This document shows positions 22,691 through 30,689 of a DNA stretch of 64,000 bases, one piece after another; the stretch's first letter is position 1, and the number at the start of each line of letters is the position of its first letter. The notes under the pieces were generated by a model. That model had not been told where the DNA came from. It searched no databases and saw only the letters and a program-made list of their open reading frames with translations. The DNA comes from Pseudomonas abietaniphila (lineage in GTDB: Bacteria; Pseudomonadota; Gammaproteobacteria; Pseudomonadales; Pseudomonadaceae): contig NZ_CP155619.1 in NCBI RefSeq assembly GCF_039697315.1, positions 1,426,001-1,490,000 of the forward strand, written 5' to 3'. A program made the translations under genes and the position numbers.

Positions 22691-22810
22691 ACAACACCGC
22701 AATACCTGTAGGAGACGTCCGAGGTTACGAGGGCAGCGAATGCGGTGAATCAGTCGACATCCTCATCACTGACCCACCGAATTCGTCCGAACGCGGCCCG
22801 CAGCAAGCCG
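22691..22810 (+). repeat. Direct repeat D, copy 1
   Basis: ~120 bp sharing GTAGGAGACGTCCGAGGTTA, GAGGGCAGCGAA and the following GCGGTG..ATCAG stretch with copy 2, 303 bp downstream. No coding capacity is apparent. The function is unknown. Confidence 0.75.
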
Positions 22811-22857
22811 GCTTATATGGTGTGTATTTCCACCATTTGAGGTGATGCTGAGGGTTG

Positions 22858-22903
22858 GGTTTGTCCTAACGTCCAAACTGTTCCGCCTTCGGCGGGTTAC
22901 TTG
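22858..22903 (-). repeat. Dispersed repeat E, copy 1
   Basis: On the minus strand it reads AAGTAACCCGCCGAAGGCGG followed by AACAGTTTGG and a short CGTTAGG stretch. A near-identical copy is on the plus strand at 56718-56766. The CCGCC-GAA-GGCGG core is a small perfect hairpin. Confidence 0.75.
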
Positions 22904-22993
22904 ATAACTCCAAGTAACCAAGGTTCTGGACTGACACCATTGGTTTGAGAACCATAGAATTTCCCAAAGACGGTGTAAAAGCCGCAAATCCCC

Positions 22994-23113
22994 ATCACAC
23001 CGCAGTCCCTGTAGGAGACGTCCGAGGTTACGAGGGCAGCGAAAGCGGTGTATCAGCCAACATCTTTATCGCTGACGTACTGCATTCGTCCAACCGCAGT
23101 CCACAGCAAACCT
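22994..23113 (+). repeat. Direct repeat D, copy 2
   Basis: The second copy of the ~120-bp repeat, identical to copy 1 over GTAGGAGACGTCCGAGGTTA and GAGGGCAGCGAA, diverging toward its 3' half. Copies D and repeat E fill most of the 648-bp gap between the oxidoreductase and the next gene. Confidence 0.75.
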
Positions 23114-23308
23114 GTTCCTGGCGTGTGACCGTGCATTTCATTGAACCGAGCTCACCGCCCTGCATCCAACGCCTGCAGTTCGGAGTAAAGTGTCATTCGG
23201 CCAGCCGATTTTTCCGTCTCACGCTGTGGAGAAATCGTTGGGCAGCCGGACACAGGTTTAGCCGTCCTGAATCGTTTTTCAACCATCCTCCCCAGCGCGG
23301 AGAAGGCT

Positions 23309-23533
23309 ATGTTAAGCAAGCGTGAGCAAGATCCCGAGACCGCCGTGCACTTTCGCAGCGACCGCGTCTCTCGCGTCAACGGCCTGTATTTTTTCAGCAC
23401 CCGGGAAAACACCCTGGAAGGCCCTTTTTTCAGCAAAGAGGACGCCGCGCGGGAGACGGAAGCGTATATCCGACGCATGCAGGGCGCGCGACTTTCACAG
23501 GCTGAGCACCCTTCGTCCTCCCTTAATGGCTGA
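23309..23533 (+). CDS. Small conserved protein (74 aa, DUF6316-like)
   Basis: A 74-aa soluble protein: MLSKREQDPETAVHFRSDRV, then RVNGLYFFSTRENTLEGPFFSKEDAARETEAYIRRM. The pattern of an aromatic strand, GPF and an E-rich helix resembles short Pseudomonas proteins I recall as DUF6316. GGAGAAGG precedes the ATG by a few bases. The domain name is tentative and no function is known. It converges with the DTW gene, with 3 bp between stops. Confidence 0.7.
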   Translation: MLSKREQDPETAVHFRSDRVSRVNGLYFFSTRENTLEGPFFSKEDAARETEAYIRRMQGARLSQAEHPSSSLNG

Positions 23534-23536
23534 CCC

Positions 23537-24127
23537 TCAGGAATGATTGCGGCGAAACGTCTGCTCCCCCATCGCCGCAATCTGTCCTTCGATCAACGCA
23601 TCGAACGGCGTTAGCAGCGGCTCGAACGAACGATCCGGTTCCAGCGTGCGCAGCGCGTGGGTAATCGCTTCCAGGGTGGACAACGCCTCAGCGCCCGGTG
23701 CCTTGCGCAACCGGTAACGCGAGGGCGGTGGATTGTCCAGCGTCACTCGCGGCAAAGCAGCCAAGAGTGGATTGAGGTGCAGCAGTTTGCGGGCCTTGCG
23801 CCAGGTGCCGTCGGGAATCACCAGCAACACGGGTTCCGCCTCGTCCGCTTGCGCGATGAGGGTCGTCGCGCCCTCCCCCGGAAATAACAGCCTGGCCTGA
23901 TAACCCGGCACGTCGAGCAGCGTCTCAAGATCGTCGAACACCTCGCCCACGACCAACTCGGCATTGTTCAAGCCCAGCACCGCAAGGCGCGCCGTGTTCA
24001 AGGCGTGATTGACCTCGCTGGGGTGCTGCAGGATCAGCACGCGGGTGCGACTGTCGAGGGCGGGAATCAGTGCGCACAAGCAATGATTCTCGGGACGCAG
24101 GCAACGCTCACAGCGAGCACGGGACAT
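23537..24127 (-). CDS. tapT: DTW-domain tRNA-uridine aminocarboxypropyltransferase
   Basis: 196 aa with N-terminal zinc-type cysteines (CERCLRPENHCLC) and the DTW-family motif, here DGTW, in LLVIPDGTWRKARKLL. Members transfer the aminocarboxypropyl group of SAM to a uridine in tRNA (acp3U). The canonical triplet is varied to GTW, which is common in the family. The TapT name is by family similarity to E. coli YfiP; paralogous DTW subfamilies exist, so the target position is not certain. It lies 12 bp after the LysR gene. Confidence 0.82.
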   Translation of the reverse strand: MSRARCERCLRPENHCLCALIPALDSRTRVLILQHPSEVNHALNTARLAVLGLNNAELVVGEVFDDLETLLDVPGYQARLLFPGEGATTLIAQADEAEPVLLVIPDGTWRKARKLLHLNPLLAALPRVTLDNPPPSRYRLRKAPGAEALSTLEAITHALRTLEPDRSFEPLLTPFDALIEGQIAAMGEQTFRRNHS

Positions 24128-24139
24128 GGGCAGGGCCTC

Positions 24140-25033
24140 TTAAAGCGGGTTGAGCTGCGCTTTGAGCAGGTCGCGGAAGGTCTGAATCAGAGGCTCGCGG
24201 CTCCGTCCCCGGCGCAGGATCATCGAGAATGGCGCCTGGTAGCCGAACGTCGCTGGCAACAGCACACGCAGATGCCCGGAGTCGACCCAGGACTGTGCGT
24301 AATGCTCTGGCAGATAACCGATGTACGCACCGGAAAGCACCAGAATCAGTTGCGCCTCCATACTCTCCACAGTGGCAGCACTGTGTTTGAAACCGTGCCG
24401 GGCCAGTTCCGCCTGACTCCAGTAACCACGACCGACCATGCGCTGCTGAGTGATCACCGGCTCCGGGATCCGCCGTTCGGCAAACAACGGGTGGCGGCTA
24501 CTGCAATACAGCCAGTGCTGTTCGCGGTAGAGCGGCTGATAGAGCAGACCGTTCATGCGCGTGGAAAAAGAACCGATGGCCAGGTCCAGCCGGTTATCCA
24601 GCACACCCAGCTGCAGTTCATAAGGGCTCATCACCGAGAGGTGCAAATGCACGGCCGGGTGCTCTTCGCTGTACGCGCCGATCACCTCTGCAAACGGCAG
24701 CGCCCGATCACTGACCGTCGAGTCCAGCACCCCAAGGTTCAACGTTCCGCGCAGCTCGCCCTTGAGCGCTGCCGCATAGAGCTCGAAACCCTCAAGCTCA
24801 CCCAGCAGGCGCAAGGTTTCCTGATGGAACAACTCGCCCTTGCTGGTCAGACTGAAACCGCCCCGACCACGGTGGCACAAGACGATACCCAGCGCCGACT
24901 CGAGCTGACTCATGTACGTGCTGATCGCCGACGTCGACAGATTGAGTTCCTGTTGCGCGCTGGCAAAGCCCTGATGGCGCACCACACAGACGAAGATACG
25001 CAGCAGTTTCAGATCGGGTAGTGCGTTGGCCAT
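24140..25033 (-). CDS. gbuR: LysR-type regulator, probable activator of the guanidinobutyrate genes
   Basis: 297 aa with an N-terminal winged HTH (QQELNLSTSAISTYMSQLES, ~24-43) and a LysR substrate-binding domain (~90-290). It is transcribed divergently from the ureohydrolase at 25221 with a 187-bp gap that should hold the shared operator. This divergent layout is that of gbuR-gbuA in P. aeruginosa; in the paralogous gpuPAR locus the regulator is co-directional (both recalled). The ligand is inferred to be 4-guanidinobutyrate or a close analogue. Confidence 0.75.
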   Translation of the reverse strand: MANALPDLKLLRIFVCVVRHQGFASAQQELNLSTSAISTYMSQLESALGIVLCHRGRGGFSLTSKGELFHQETLRLLGELEGFELYAAALKGELRGTLNLGVLDSTVSDRALPFAEVIGAYSEEHPAVHLHLSVMSPYELQLGVLDNRLDLAIGSFSTRMNGLLYQPLYREQHWLYCSSRHPLFAERRIPEPVITQQRMVGRGYWSQAELARHGFKHSAATVESMEAQLILVLSGAYIGYLPEHYAQSWVDSGHLRVLLPATFGYQAPFSMILRRGRSREPLIQTFRDLLKAQLNPL

Positions 25034-25220
25034 GATGGTTCCGGGACAGGTTGTCGCTGTAGCAATTCGCGCAGCTTACCCGATACTTCAGAAATCTCTG
25101 AACTAAGTATTTTGCCTCAGCGATTGTTCGCAGCCCGCGCGGTTCGCAGAATCGGCACAGCTTCTGCAACGCACGACGTGCTTCCAACAATTATTAATCA
25201 CCCACCGATGAGGCAATCCC

Positions 25221-26171
25221 GTGGACAAGATTTTCCACCAACCACTGGGCGGCAACGAAATGCCGCGCTTCGCCGGCATCGCCACCATGATGCGTCTGCC
25301 ACACCTGCAATCGGCCGAGGGCCTTGATGCCGCCTTTATTGGCGTGCCATTGGACATCGGCACGTCGCTGCGGGCGGGCACCCGCTTCGGACCTCGCGAA
25401 ATCCGCGCCGAATCGGTGATGATCCGTCCGTACAACATGGCCACGGGCGCTGCGCCTTTCGATTCCCTTTCCGTTGCCGACATCGGCGACGTGGCGATCA
25501 ACACCTTCAATCTGCTGGACGCCGTTCGCATCATCGAAGAAGCCTACGACGGCTTTCTCGAACACGGCATCATCCCGCTGACGCTGGGTGGCGACCACAC
25601 CATCACCCTGCCGATCCTGCGTGCCATCCACAAGAAACACGGCAAGGTCGGCCTGGTCCACATCGACGCCCATGCTGACGTCAACGACCACATGTTCGGC
25701 GAGAAGATTGCCCACGGCACAACGTTCCGCCGCGCAGTGGAAGAAGGCCTGCTCGATTGCGACCGTGTGGTGCAGATCGGTCTGCGCGCTCAGGGTTACA
25801 CCGCGGAAGACTTTAACTGGAGCCGCAAACAGGGCTTCCGCGTGGTGCAGGCTGAAGAGTGCTGGCACAAGTCGCTGGCGCCATTGATGGCTGAAGTGCG
25901 CGAGAAAGTCGGCGGAGGCCCGGTGTACCTGAGCTTCGACATCGACGGCATCGACCCGGCTTGGGCGCCAGGCACCGGCACGCCGGAAATTGGCGGTCTG
26001 ACCACCATTCAAGCCATCGAAATCATCCGTGGCTGTCAGGGCCTCGACCTGATCGGTTGCGATCTGGTAGAAGTCTCGCCGCCTTACGACACCACCGGTA
26101 ACACCTCGCTGCTGGGTGCCAACCTGCTGTACGAAATGCTCTGCGTGCTGCCGGGTGTGGCGCACCGCTGA
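25221..26171 (+). CDS. gbuA: Ureohydrolase: guanidinobutyrase / agmatinase family
   Basis: 316 aa with the dinuclear Mn2+ site of the arginase/agmatinase family: GGDHTITLP, HIDAHADVND and SFDIDGIDPAWAPGTGTPE. It hydrolyses a guanidino compound to an amine and urea. GTG start (MDKIFHQPLGGNEMPRFAG) with GAGG 9 bp upstream. Gene order (divergent LysR, downstream Na+/solute symporter, nearby NCS1 transporter and PA1414-like small gene) favours guanidinobutyrase GbuA over guanidinopropionase GpuA. Sequence alone does not separate these from agmatinase SpeB. Confidence 0.8.
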   Translation: MDKIFHQPLGGNEMPRFAGIATMMRLPHLQSAEGLDAAFIGVPLDIGTSLRAGTRFGPREIRAESVMIRPYNMATGAAPFDSLSVADIGDVAINTFNLLDAVRIIEEAYDGFLEHGIIPLTLGGDHTITLPILRAIHKKHGKVGLVHIDAHADVNDHMFGEKIAHGTTFRRAVEEGLLDCDRVVQIGLRAQGYTAEDFNWSRKQGFRVVQAEECWHKSLAPLMAEVREKVGGGPVYLSFDIDGIDPAWAPGTGTPEIGGLTTIQAIEIIRGCQGLDLIGCDLVEVSPPYDTTGNTSLLGANLLYEMLCVLPGVAHR

Positions 26172-26232
26172 AAGATTGAGGTCCGTCGCTGGCCCAAGGC
26201 CTCAATGAGGGATGGCTGGCGAACCCGAATCC

Positions 26233-26320
26233 GGTGGGAGCGAATTCATTCGCGAAAAATGGTTCAGGCGATGGAAATGAATTGCCCTACCGGCCCTTCG
26301 CGAATGAATTCGCTCCCACG
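26233..26320. repeat. REPIN, family B
   Basis: Inward-facing GTGGGAGCGAATTCATTCGC and its complement around ~40 bp, placed between gbuA and the symporter gene. The ends diverge slightly (GGTGGGAG / CTCCCACG) from the other copies. It may stabilise gbuA mRNA or reduce readthrough. Confidence 0.88.
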
Positions 26321-26439
26321 GGTTCAACTCAGCGCAGACCTGCGAACCAGACTGAATAAAAATTCACCCGCTGACTGCCCGCGCCGTCTCAGCCGGATGA
26401 AGTGCGATTCACTATAAAAACAATGATCGGAGACACCCC

Positions 26440-27819
26440 ATGGCTTTAGATATTTTTGTCGTGCTGATTTACGCAGCCGGCATGCTGGTGTTGGGCTGGT
26501 ATGGCATGCGCAAAGCCAAGACCCATGAAGATTATCTGGTTGCCGGTCGCAACCTCGGCCCCAGCCTCTATATGGGCACCATGGCCGCCACCGTTCTGGG
26601 CGGCGCTTCCACCGTCGGCACCGTTCGCCTGGGTTACGTGCATGGCATTTCCGGTTTCTGGCTCTGTGCCGCACTGGGCCTGGGCATCATCGCGCTTAAC
26701 CTGTTCCTCGCCAAACCGCTGCTCAAGCTGCGTATCTTCACCGTCACCCAGATCCTCGAAAAGCGCTACAACCCGATGGCCCGTCAAGCCAGCGCCGTGA
26801 TCATGCTCGCCTACGCGCTGATGATCGGCGTGACCTCCATCCTCGCCATTGGCACCGTCATGCAGGTGCTGTTCGATCTCCCGTTCTGGCTGTCGGTCGT
26901 GTTGGGCGGTGGCGTGGTCGTCGTGTATTCGACTATCGGCGGCATGTGGTCGCTGACCCTGACCGACATTGTCCAGTTCGTGATCAAGACCGTCGGCTTG
27001 ATGTTCATCCTTTTGCCGATCTGCCTGTACCGCGTGGGCGGCTGGGACGAGCTGGTCGCCAAGCTGCCCGCGTCGAGCTTCAGCTGGACCACCATCGGCT
27101 GGGACACCATCATCACCTACTTCCTGATCTACTTTTTCGGCATCCTGATCGGTCAGGACATCTGGCAGCGCGTGTTCACTGCCCGTACCGAAAAAGTCGC
27201 CCAATACGCCGGTTCCGTGGCCGGCATTTACTGCATCGTCTACGGCCTGGTCTGCGCCCTGATCGGCATGGCGGCGCACGTCTTGCTGCCTGACTTGAGC
27301 AACGTCAACACCGCATTCGCCGCGATCGTCAAAGCTGCCCTGCCAGACGGCATCCGCGGCCTGGTCATCGCCGCCGCGCTCGCCGCCATGATGTCCACCG
27401 CCAGCGCGGGCCTGCTGGCAGCGTCCACCACGCTCACCGAAGACCTGCTGCCGAAACTGCGTGGCGGCAAGCAATCGAGCCTGGGCATCAACCGTCTTTT
27501 CACGGCCCTGACCGGCCTGGTTGTGCTGGCGATTGCGCTGGTGGTCAATGACGTCATCAGCGCGCTGACGCTGGCGTACAACCTGCTGGTGGGCGGCATG
27601 CTGATCCCGTTGATCGGCGCGATCTACTGGAAACGCGCCACCACGGCGGGTGCGATCACCAGCATGACCCTGGGTTTTATCACGGCACTGGTATTCATGT
27701 TCAAGGATGGCCTGGACGCCAACACACCGATCTACTACAGCCTGGCGGTAGGTCTGGTGAGCTTTGTACTGGTGAGCCTGGTATCGCCACGCCCGGTCGC
27801 GTTGCCCCGTACAGCGTGA
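26440..27819 (+). CDS. Sodium:solute symporter (guanidino-compound uptake, inferred)
   Basis: A 459-aa SSS-family permease with about 13 hydrophobic segments, beginning MALDIFVVLIYAAGMLVLGWYGM. Family features are AGRNLG near the N-terminus, the GGASTVG stretch in TM2 and the Na+-site region AAALAAMMSTASAGLLAASTT. It lies downstream of the ureohydrolase and is therefore inferred to import its substrate; the equivalents recalled are PA1418 (gbu locus) and GpuP. A terminator follows 42 bp after the stop. Confidence 0.87.
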   Translation: MALDIFVVLIYAAGMLVLGWYGMRKAKTHEDYLVAGRNLGPSLYMGTMAATVLGGASTVGTVRLGYVHGISGFWLCAALGLGIIALNLFLAKPLLKLRIFTVTQILEKRYNPMARQASAVIMLAYALMIGVTSILAIGTVMQVLFDLPFWLSVVLGGGVVVVYSTIGGMWSLTLTDIVQFVIKTVGLMFILLPICLYRVGGWDELVAKLPASSFSWTTIGWDTIITYFLIYFFGILIGQDIWQRVFTARTEKVAQYAGSVAGIYCIVYGLVCALIGMAAHVLLPDLSNVNTAFAAIVKAALPDGIRGLVIAAALAAMMSTASAGLLAASTTLTEDLLPKLRGGKQSSLGINRLFTALTGLVVLAIALVVNDVISALTLAYNLLVGGMLIPLIGAIYWKRATTAGAITSMTLGFITALVFMFKDGLDANTPIYYSLAVGLVSFVLVSLVSPRPVALPRTA

Positions 27820-27860
27820 TTGCGCAATCGCCTCAGGCGTAACGCGTCTGAAACACATCA

Positions 27861-27886
27861 GGGTGCCTTCGGGCACCCTTTTTTAT
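27861..27886 (+). terminator. Intrinsic terminator after the symporter gene
   Basis: GGGTGCC-TTCG-GGCACCC followed by TTTTTTATT: a 7-bp GC-rich stem with a UUCG tetraloop and a strong U-tract. Confidence 0.95.
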
Positions 27887-28083
27887 TCGCCGTTACAAAA
27901 AATCGGCACGAACGAAGCAATCCCATCCCCGAAAGTTGGACTAGCCTTGATCAGGACAGCACGATGGCAAGGGGCCGTAACAGTGCGTTAATAAGGGAGA
28001 AGTGACCGTTCAGGCTGTCCCGCGACAACCCTCTGTTTTTGAAGTCGGGGTGATTTTCGAATACGTCAAACCAGAGGATTGCC

Positions 28084-28374
28084 ATGAACCGTACCGAGGT
28101 CAAACAGCACGTTATCGATACACTCGGAAAAATCCTTGTCGACAAGTCCCTGATCCAGGAGAAAGACGACGCTCTGTTGAGTGAGCTGGTGCTGGACGAG
28201 GAAGATTTCACCGAGTTCTTCACCAGTCTGCAGGCCGACTTCAACATCGTTCTGCCGCATCGGATCAAGGCCGATATCTCCCACCTTCCCGAACATTCGG
28301 CTTACAGCCAATTGACGCTTCAAGGTCTGGTCGACTTGATACTGACGCAAATGAAAGGCAGGAAACATCATTGA
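28084..28374 (+). CDS. Acyl-carrier-protein-like protein lacking the phosphopantetheine serine
   Basis: 96 aa, acidic and helical. The spacing and pattern of helix 1 (EVKQHVIDTLGKILVD), LLSELVLDEEDFTEFF and LQADFNIVLP align with ACP, where the motif is DSL. Here the position of the modified serine is Glu (D38-E39-E40), so it probably cannot carry phosphopantetheine. AGAGG precedes the ATG. A short ORF overlaps its stop (TTGA). Whether it is a remnant of an ACP/ketosynthase pair or a regulatory ACP mimic is unknown; the family call is from pattern only. Confidence 0.6.
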   Translation: MNRTEVKQHVIDTLGKILVDKSLIQEKDDALLSELVLDEEDFTEFFTSLQADFNIVLPHRIKADISHLPEHSAYSQLTLQGLVDLILTQMKGRKHH

Positions 28375-28520
28375 ACGCAGATGCGTTCGATTCCGGTATG
28401 AGTGGAGTGTGCGAGGAAACGTCGCCGACTCAATCCGTGGCGAATCGTCTGACTACCCAAGCGGGGAGCCTTGGCGGGCTATCGGGCGATAGCACCGCTG
28501 TCAGTTACGTTGAGATCTGA
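28371..28520 (+). CDS. Possible translationally coupled short ORF (49 aa), uncertain
   Basis: A TTG overlaps the ACP-like stop codon (TTGA), with AGGCAGGAAA about 6 bp upstream, and opens 49 codons (MNADAFDSGMSGVC...) to a TGA at 28518-28520. The peptide resembles nothing I recognise. It may be the stub of a lost downstream gene or simply untranslated. It converges with the 41-aa gene on the other strand. Confidence 0.25.
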   Translation: MNADAFDSGMSGVCEETSPTQSVANRLTTQAGSLGGLSGDSTAVSYVEI

Positions 28521-28527
28521 CCTGAGA

Positions 28528-28653
28528 TCAGCGGCGCGGACGACGACGCTCTTCATCATCGCTACGCACAGGAATGGGCTGCAATTTTGGCCGCTCTATC
28601 AAACCCAATGCGACACCCACGTCGTGAAGCCATTCTTGCAATTTACTGTTCAT
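28528..28653 (-). CDS. 41-aa conserved small protein (PA1414-like)
   Basis: ATG at 28651-28653 with a strong GGGGG-containing site 7-12 bp upstream. The peptide is MNSKLQEWLHDVGVALGLIE followed by RPKLQPIPVR, SDDEE and an Arg-rich end (RRRPRR). It has an amphipathic helix and a charged tail. The pattern matches short proteins I recall as the PA1414 family, a gene strongly expressed at low oxygen and overlapping the sRNA SicX in P. aeruginosa. Its position between the gbu-type genes and the NCS1 transporter agrees with PA1414-PA1422 order. The function is unknown. Confidence 0.7.
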   Translation of the reverse strand: MNSKLQEWLHDVGVALGLIERPKLQPIPVRSDDEERRRPRR

Positions 28654-28845
28654 ATAACGCCCCCTTCAGGGAAATACCCGGCAGCCAACTTCTGATCCAC
28701 CTAAGCAGATCATAGTGCTAAGTCGCACTTTACGCCTGCTACCGAGTGTCGCGGCAGGAAATTTTCCCTTTCTTTACGTTAAGACATTTCAGAGCCAGGA
28801 AAACCGACGCCGTGCGACCCGCGGCGGCGGTCCATCGAAAACGTT

Positions 28846-30297
28846 TCAGCCAGCCACCGCCGTGGACATCGTCACCCCTTCATGGGCCTGGCTGTATCGG
28901 GCAAACAGGAAGAACAAGCCGCCGCCGAGAAAGCAGCCCGTGAACCAGGCGAAGTTCGCCATTGGCTGCAGCGCCGGGATGAAGGTGATTGCGATGCCTG
29001 CCAGTGTCGCCAGAATCAGCGCCTTGACGGCGGTGTAGTTAACGCCGCCGTTGTACCAGTACCGGCCGGTCGGACCGTCGTTGAACAGGGCATCCACGTC
29101 GATTTGTTGTTTCTTGATGAGGTAGTAGTCCACCAGCAGAATGCCGAACAGCGGGCCGATGAACGCCGCCAGGACGTCGAGCGTGTAGTGGATCACTTGC
29201 GGGTTATTGAACAGGTTCCACGGTGTGATGAAGATCGACGCCACGGCCGCGATCATGCCACCCACTCGCCAGCTGATCTTGCTGGGTGCGACGTTGGCGA
29301 AGTCAAACGCCGGGGATACAAAGTTGGCGACAATGTTGATACCGATGGTGGCCGTCACGAAGGCGAAAGCGCCCAGCAATACCGCCACGTTGTTGTCGAT
29401 CCGCGCCACGGTGGCGATCGGGTCGTGCAGCATTTCGCCGAACACCGGTAACGTGCCTGAAACGATGACCACCGTTACCAGCGAGAACGCCAGGAAATTC
29501 ACCGGCAAGCCCCAGAAATTGCCCCGGCGTACCTCAGACATGCTGCGGCAATAGCGACTGAAGTCGCCGAAGTTGAGCGTCGGGCCGGAGAAGTAGGACA
29601 CCACCAGCGCGGTGGCCATGATCACTTGCGAAAACGCTTCCCAGCCCGTCAGCGACTTCTCGGACAGCGTGAAGCTGATGTTCGCCCAACCGGCTTTCCA
29701 GACGATCCATCCTGCCAGCAGGAACATCACGGCGTATACCACGGGGCCGGCCCAATCGATGAAGCGACGAATCGAGTCCATGCCCGTCCAGAAGACTGCG
29801 GCCTGCACCACCCACAAGGCCAGGAAACCGAACCATCCCAGGTAGGAAAGCCCCGCGAACTGGGATTCAGCGTAAACCGACATCTGCGGGAAAAAACGCA
29901 GCACCACAATGATCAACGCACTGGACGCCAGGTAAGTCTGAACGCCGTACCACGCGACCGCGATCAGGCCACGAATCACGGCCGGAATGTTTGCACCGAA
30001 CACGCCGAACGCCAGTCGGCAAATCACCGGGTACGGCACGGCCGCTTGCTGGCTTGGTTTGGCGAGCAGATTGGCGATCACCTGAATAATGCAGATGCCG
30101 ACCAGCAGCGCGATCAGCACTTGCCAACTGGCCAGTCCCAGCGCGAACAGGCTGGCGGCAAATACATAACCGCCGACGCTGTGCACGTCACTCATCCAGA
30201 ACGCAAAAATGTTGTACCAGGTCCACTTCTGCGGCAGTGGCCCCAGGTCCTGGTTGTACAAGCGGGGGCTGTAACCTTTGGGCATTGGCTCGGTCAT
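28846..30297 (-). CDS. NCS1-family nucleobase:cation symporter
   Basis: 483 aa with ~12 transmembrane segments, starting MTEPMPKGYSPRLYNQDLGP at 30297 after an AGGGAG site. NCS1 signatures are NQDLGPLP at the N-terminus, WYNIFAFWMSDVHSVGGYVFAASLF (TM1), FSGPTLNFGDFSRY and the NFVSPAFDFAN stretch. The family carries uracil, hydantoin, allantoin, cytosine or purines; the substrate cannot be chosen here. Two GntR-type palindromes lie upstream. PA1419 of the gbu region is a similar transporter (recalled). Confidence 0.88.
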   Translation of the reverse strand: MTEPMPKGYSPRLYNQDLGPLPQKWTWYNIFAFWMSDVHSVGGYVFAASLFALGLASWQVLIALLVGICIIQVIANLLAKPSQQAAVPYPVICRLAFGVFGANIPAVIRGLIAVAWYGVQTYLASSALIIVVLRFFPQMSVYAESQFAGLSYLGWFGFLALWVVQAAVFWTGMDSIRRFIDWAGPVVYAVMFLLAGWIVWKAGWANISFTLSEKSLTGWEAFSQVIMATALVVSYFSGPTLNFGDFSRYCRSMSEVRRGNFWGLPVNFLAFSLVTVVIVSGTLPVFGEMLHDPIATVARIDNNVAVLLGAFAFVTATIGINIVANFVSPAFDFANVAPSKISWRVGGMIAAVASIFITPWNLFNNPQVIHYTLDVLAAFIGPLFGILLVDYYLIKKQQIDVDALFNDGPTGRYWYNGGVNYTAVKALILATLAGIAITFIPALQPMANFAWFTGCFLGGGLFFLFARYSQAHEGVTMSTAVAG

Positions 30298-30373
30298 CGC
30301 AATTCTCCCTGTGAGGACGAACGGGCTCCCGGAACAGCACTGCCGACACACTGCGTACGGGAGCGCGTGTGGG

Positions 30374-30383
30374 TTGTATACGA
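30374..30383. promoter_or_regulatory. Putative GntR(FadR-type) operator, proximal
   Basis: TTGTATACGA fits the FadR-subfamily consensus TNGT-N(0-3)-ACNA. It lies 77 bp upstream of the NCS1 transporter start. It is a near-copy of the perfect palindrome at 30577. Confidence 0.5.
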
Positions 30384-30576
30384 ATCAATAGGCAGAATGC
30401 GTGCCATGGCGTTTTTTTGAACGCCAAATTATTTCTAAATAGCGGTTTTCAAAGCGCTGACAGGGTGTGAATGAGCGTACAGCCGACATTGGGACGGACA
30501 CCGTGGCGCACGTTCGCAGTGCAGCCGTGCCTGATGGCGGTGCGAAATTGGGAATAATTTCCGAACCACCCAAAGG

Positions 30577-30586
30577 TTGTATACAA
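30577..30586. promoter_or_regulatory. Putative GntR(FadR-type) operator, distal (perfect palindrome)
   Basis: TTGTATACAA is a perfect 10-bp palindrome fitting TNGT-N2-ACNA, 280 bp upstream of the NCS1 start and ~100 bp past the rmuC stop. The 392-bp gap 30298-30689 holds nothing else recognisable. Confidence 0.5.
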
Positions 30587-30689
30587 AGATCTATTTAATT
30601 GTCTGAATCAAAGCCGGAGTTTCATTTCACATCGACGGTGGCGATGGTGAATCGCCCCGTTCGGTCAAGCCAATGCCTTAACAGCAGAT

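Noticed and set aside
22766..22987. 73-codon minus-strand ORF in the D/E repeat region
   Set aside because: It runs through repeat E and a non-coding stretch; the peptide is a translation of the repeat and has no good ribosome-binding site.
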